A stretch of DNA of 64,000 bases from an uncultured bacterium (GTDB lineage: Bacteria > Patescibacteriota > Gracilibacteria > Absconditabacterales > Absconditicoccaceae), in the NCBI GenBank assembly GCA_947170225.1, contig CAMVSQ010000001.1, positions 107,282 through 171,281 on the forward strand. The letters run 5' to 3'. Positions 63,585 to 64,000 of the stretch are shown piece by piece. The notes beneath the pieces are model-generated. The model searched no databases, was not told the DNA's origin, and saw nothing but the letters and a program-made list of their open reading frames with translations. A program made the position numbers and the translations under genes. Positions within the stretch are counted from its first letter, which is position 1; every line of letters begins with the position of its first letter.

Positions 63585-64000
63585 ATGCAAGTAAAATCAA
63601 TATCTAAAGGTGATAAATTACGAAGCACTCTTATACAATACTGTGGAACTTGTCCTCGAACAGCCTGACCAATTCTTGCACAGAAAATGAAAAAAAATGA
63701 TTTTTTAGATTGGGAAAGAGTTTTTGTAGCAATTGAAAATGAGCAAATTATTGGATTTTGTACTTTTACAAAAGAAGATTGAATTTCAGATTGTGATTAC
63801 TCCCCTTTTGTCTGATTTATTTTTGTGGATGAGAAATATCGTTGAAAGAGATATAGTGAAAAAATAATAGATTCTGTAGAAGAATATGCAAAAACTTTAA
63901 ATTTTAAACAACTATATATTGTTTCTGATCATAAATGACTATACGAAAAATATTGATTTGCAAAATGTGATAAAAAACTGGATGAGTTTGGTCGTGTGGA
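63585..64000 (+). CDS. GNAT-family acetyltransferase (partial at window edge)
   Basis: The visible 138 codons start MQVKSISKGDKLRSTLIQ and include VFVAIENEQIIGFCTF, FIFVDEKYRGKRYSEKII (acetyl-CoA loop) and YIVSDHKGLYEKYGFAKCD, the C-terminal GNAT signature. The YGF near the end has a UGA-coded Gly. The stop lies outside the window. Confidence 0.83.

Overview
This AT-rich window most likely comes from the Gracilibacteria/Absconditabacteria (BD1-5/SR1) branch of the CPR/Patescibacteria, because UGA is read as glycine (genetic code 25). Under the standard code almost every gene breaks into short pieces. Reading TGA as Gly restores full-length GreA, HrcA, PheS, PNPase, Tex, MetG, GatB, GatC, EF-G, SecG, PflB and others, and TGA falls on invariant glycines: GGQ of RF1, the glycyl-radical site of PflB, DFG of a kinase, HPFxxGNGR of a Fic protein and the Walker A P-loop of an FtsE-like ATPase. 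The peptide release factor present is RF1 (PAT motif, UAA/UAG specific). Nearly all genes end in TAA or TAG.

Layout. 1-5.6 kb: end of an unknown protein, then on the minus strand greA, an HPF-like protein, a Nudix hydrolase, hrcA, two damaged unknown genes and an FtsE-like ATPase. 5.8-7.5 kb: pheS and a Phd/RelE-type toxin-antitoxin pair. 7.5-10.6 kb: a leader with mutually exclusive hairpins (candidate riboswitch/attenuator) ahead of a three-gene ABC-2 exporter. 10.6-17.4 kb: two lipoproteins, pnp, corA, a PH-domain protein, rpmE and unknown genes. 17.4-19.8 kb: a tRNA cluster with rpsT, ending in tRNA-Val; a BRO-N-Fic gene lies between this tRNA and a defective duplicate of it. 19.8-25.5 kb: a beta-barrel-like protein without UGA, rubrerythrin, a MacB permease fragment, tex (with two palindromic repeats translated in frame) and tRNA-Arg. 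25.6-32.4 kb: a protein kinase, holB-like gene, metG, and a thioredoxin-CcdA fusion. 32.45-33.17 kb: a GC-rich, hairpin-dense segment between a promoter and a terminator, best explained as a large structured RNA. 33.2-43.9 kb: gatB, DUF4153-like, secG, an oligopeptide-binding protein, an M50 protease, prfA and CapA. 44-58.7 kb: surface proteins (SLH protein with a 17-glycine run, an S-layer-like protein with its own attenuator leader, PKD/Ig-type giants), fusA, gatC and a degenerate lytic-transglycosylase-like protein. 58.9-64 kb: pflB-GNAT-pflA, two Nudix hydrolases and a partial acetyltransferase.

Biology. The genes point to an anaerobic, fermentative, surface-active cell: pyruvate formate-lyase with its activase, rubrerythrin, many lipoproteins and surface proteins. 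GatB/GatC alongside two tRNA-Gln genes suggests Gln-tRNA is made by transamidation. Promoters are strikingly uniform: twelve show TTGAnn-N16-TATAAT-like boxes with exactly 16 bp spacing.

A second layer stands out. Several short, single-gene units with their own promoter and terminator contain no in-frame UGA, and two appear to end at UGA directly before a terminator. They look like standard-code arrivals or non-stop transcripts. Interspersed palindromic repeats occur between genes, over stop codons and inside tex.
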